The notes under the pieces were generated by a model. That model was not told the origin of the DNA. It did no database searches and saw nothing but the letters and a program-made list of their open reading frames with translations. The translations under genes were made by a program, and so were the position numbers. Below, in pieces: positions 59,014 to 62,000 of a stretch of DNA of 64,000 nucleotides (its first letter is position 1; each line of letters starts with the position of its first letter). Origin of the DNA: Breviolum minutum Mf 1.05b.01 (Eukaryota; Sar; Dinophyceae; Suessiales; Symbiodiniaceae); assembly GCA_000507305.1 (NCBI GenBank), contig DF239029.1:62001-126000 (forward strand), written 5' to 3'.

Positions 59014-62000
59014 CGACGACGACGACGACGGCGACAACGACAACCACAACCACAACCACAACCTGCTTTGGGTTTCACAAGATAGAAAAGCAATGCCTCC
59101 GGAAAAAAAACCGATGGATGCTCGTCCTATTCCTTTTGAATCATGAAAAGTAAAGGTCCAAGGCCACAAGAAGATTAATTTCGTTTCTATAAGGTCATGT
59201 TTTCATTGAACCATCTATCCTCACGCAGAGTAGCCCGCGGTTTGGGAGCACATGTTCACATCAAGTGGACGTCCTATTGTCCAGCAGTTCTCGACTAAAA
59301 TCGTTTTTTTTTCAGACTCTGAAATTTTGGAGTTTCAAAATCAAAATCCTGCAAGGGAACTTTCTCTTTATTTCGATTTCTCAAAAATGGAAGGTGTTCT
59401 CATACATTCAAATCAACAATTTCTGTCAAATGTCATGGACCAACAACTAATTTATAGAGTGCCTATAAGATCAAACAAAGAAATATTGAAAAAAAACACA
59501 ACTCATCGTTGCAATTATTGCTCTAAGGGGCCAAACCTATGCTGCCTGCAACTAACAGAGCACCTGAAGCTTGGCTTGGACCCAAATGATGGTCTTTTAT
59601 ATAACCAACTTTCCGGAGCAAAGTGCTAGTTCTCAGGGAGTGTACCATGCAAATAGCATACTTGAGGGTTTGAAGACTATTGCATGTCAAGATCAGGTCT
59701 TGAATTCCAAGAATCTCTAATATATTGAATGTCAGCGCTAACTTGTGGGATTGTACTTCCAAGCTTCTTAGATTCTAGCTGGGTGTTTCCAAAAATAGGG
59801 GTACCCCAAAATGGATGGTTTATAATGGAAAACCCTATCAAAATGGATGATTTGGGGGTACCCCTATTTTCGGAAACACCCAGCTGTTGTCCTCTTTGCC
59901 TCAAATTTCAGACCGAGTCCCTCGCAGTCCTGACCATAGGCTTTGCATTTCAGCAACAGTCGTTCATTTCTCCAGTCCCACACCGACAGCAAATAGTCCG
60001 GAGCACAACCTGATTGCTTACCATGATCATCATAGGGGAATTTGATGTGAGTTGTGAGAAGTATATGTAGATAATGGGATGATGTCTAAGTATTTGCATT
60101 CGACATCGCTAGATAAACGAATATGTTTGTATCATGTGCCATGTGCTATCAATATTTGTGGTTCTCCAAAAGACAGAACCTTGGCAAGATTGGTCAGGGT
60201 ATTGCAACCACTAATTTGGGGCATCATTTTCCTTGTGCTTCCCCTATAGTTTTGCATGGTTTAGGGTTTTGGGGCAAATCTGAGATCTGCCTGATCACTC
60301 CATGATATGTTTTATCTGCAACGCAATTTGTGAAGAAATCTCCCAGGTGTCCTGTCAAGACTGTCAATATATACTTTTTAACTTTTTAATTAGATTATCC
60401 TCAACAATCATGATGAAAAAATCAGCAATATAAATTCAAATCCATACTTATATTTCGATTTAACGGAAGCCTGGTTACTAGCTATATGTACCTGAGCCAA
60501 AGCCATTGAATTCTTCATCCTCGCAGATTCTCTCTTTCCAAATGAAGAATCGGTACAACCTGTGGTATAGGTACCAAATCATTGGATCTTTCACATTGGA
60601 TTCTGAAATCGAAACCTGGGGAAACAAGTCGACCCATTGCAAAAGCCACAAAAAATAATGCATCTTTCCCTACTTGCACTGGTCATTTCGAAGAATTCTT
60701 GTTTTGGGTGCTTGAGTCCTGAGGCATCCACGTACCTGCCTTGATGATTTATGCTCAATGAAAACAGATCCGACTAACCGCTTGGTATTGTAATGGTTCT
60801 AAAAGCGCTTTGAACTGCCTGAAGTGTTGCAAGATCCTCGCATATGTTCACTATTTTTCACTTATGTTGTTGCTTACTTGAGCCTTTCTTGCCAAATGCA
60901 AACTACTCGCTGACTTGTTGTGTCTCCAAGCTCCTTCACTAACATCTTGGCTGGGATTCCACCATTCGTAATGACCATGCTTAGAACTTTTAACAGAAAT
61001 CATGCACCTTGAACATATCCTGAAATAAACAACACACAGTTCAGATCAAACGGCATTTTCTTGAGCAAACAATAATTTGTTGTTTAAATAGATATACCAA
61101 GTTAGATTTGTGACATTAAGACACCAAGCTTCTGTAAATATCTCAACATCATGTTTGTTGATTGGAATGACACAATCACTTATGCTTTTGTCAAGCCCAA
61201 CACATCACAAAAAAGTATCTTCGAAATGGAGCCCTGTCTGAGATTTCCGGGCCAAGTGCTGCCAAATGGTTCTGGCATTTTGGCGGATTTGGGCGTACAA
61301 GGTGGGCCCCGTCACCAGTTATAAATGGAGTTATAGCCCCTATGAGTAGGGTGAAATAACAACAGTTGCCCATTGATTTTCGGCTATTTATAGGGGTTAA
61401 CTATAACTCCATTTGCAACTAGTAAGGGCAAGGGCCTCCTTGTGACAACGATGATTATCTCAGTGAAAATGCTTTGTATTCTTTGTGCGTGGGTGGAAGT
61501 ATGATTTGAAAAATATAGAAACAAAAATGATGATGATCTGATACCTCTGTTATCGTAAGTAGTAGAGTAAGAATTCACCAATCTGAATTAGACCGTTTTA
61601 TCATTTAAGGGCTTCCTAGCAATTCAAAAGCAAACATAAGAATTGTTCGATATTGTACGCCAAACTTTAGAGGCGTATTCAATCCTAAAGTATTTGTGAA
61701 TCTGTGAGCTCAGGGTACATAGAGTGGATACTCGTCTTGACCCATACGATGGGAAAAGGATGTACTGTACTACTGTTGCTGGAAGAAATCCTGCACCAGT
61801 TGGTAGATAGTTTATCCCATTAGTTGCAGGGTTTTATACATCCTGGTGGTGCAGGATTTCTTCCACCAACAGTATTTGAACCCATTTCTAGCTACCAATT
61901 CTCTTAGCCACCACCAACCGGCTCCACCTTGTTGTGAGGAGAAAATGCCACAGAGGCATAACCCCTTGTGGTTCCTTTTCTCAAAATCCGATACAACCTG

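Noticed and set aside
58604..59169. Longest open frames in the window, on both strands, across the CGA repeat (poly-Asp, poly-Val, poly-Ser).
   Set aside because: They are made by the triplet repeat, which has no stops in several frames. The true coding here is exon 6, on the minus strand, left of the repeat.
60486..60560. Splice-bounded minus-strand segment (GCTDSSFGKRES.. or LYRFFIWKERIC..) as an exon.
   Set aside because: Exons 4 and 5 join in frame without it, and neither reading matches the family at this point.
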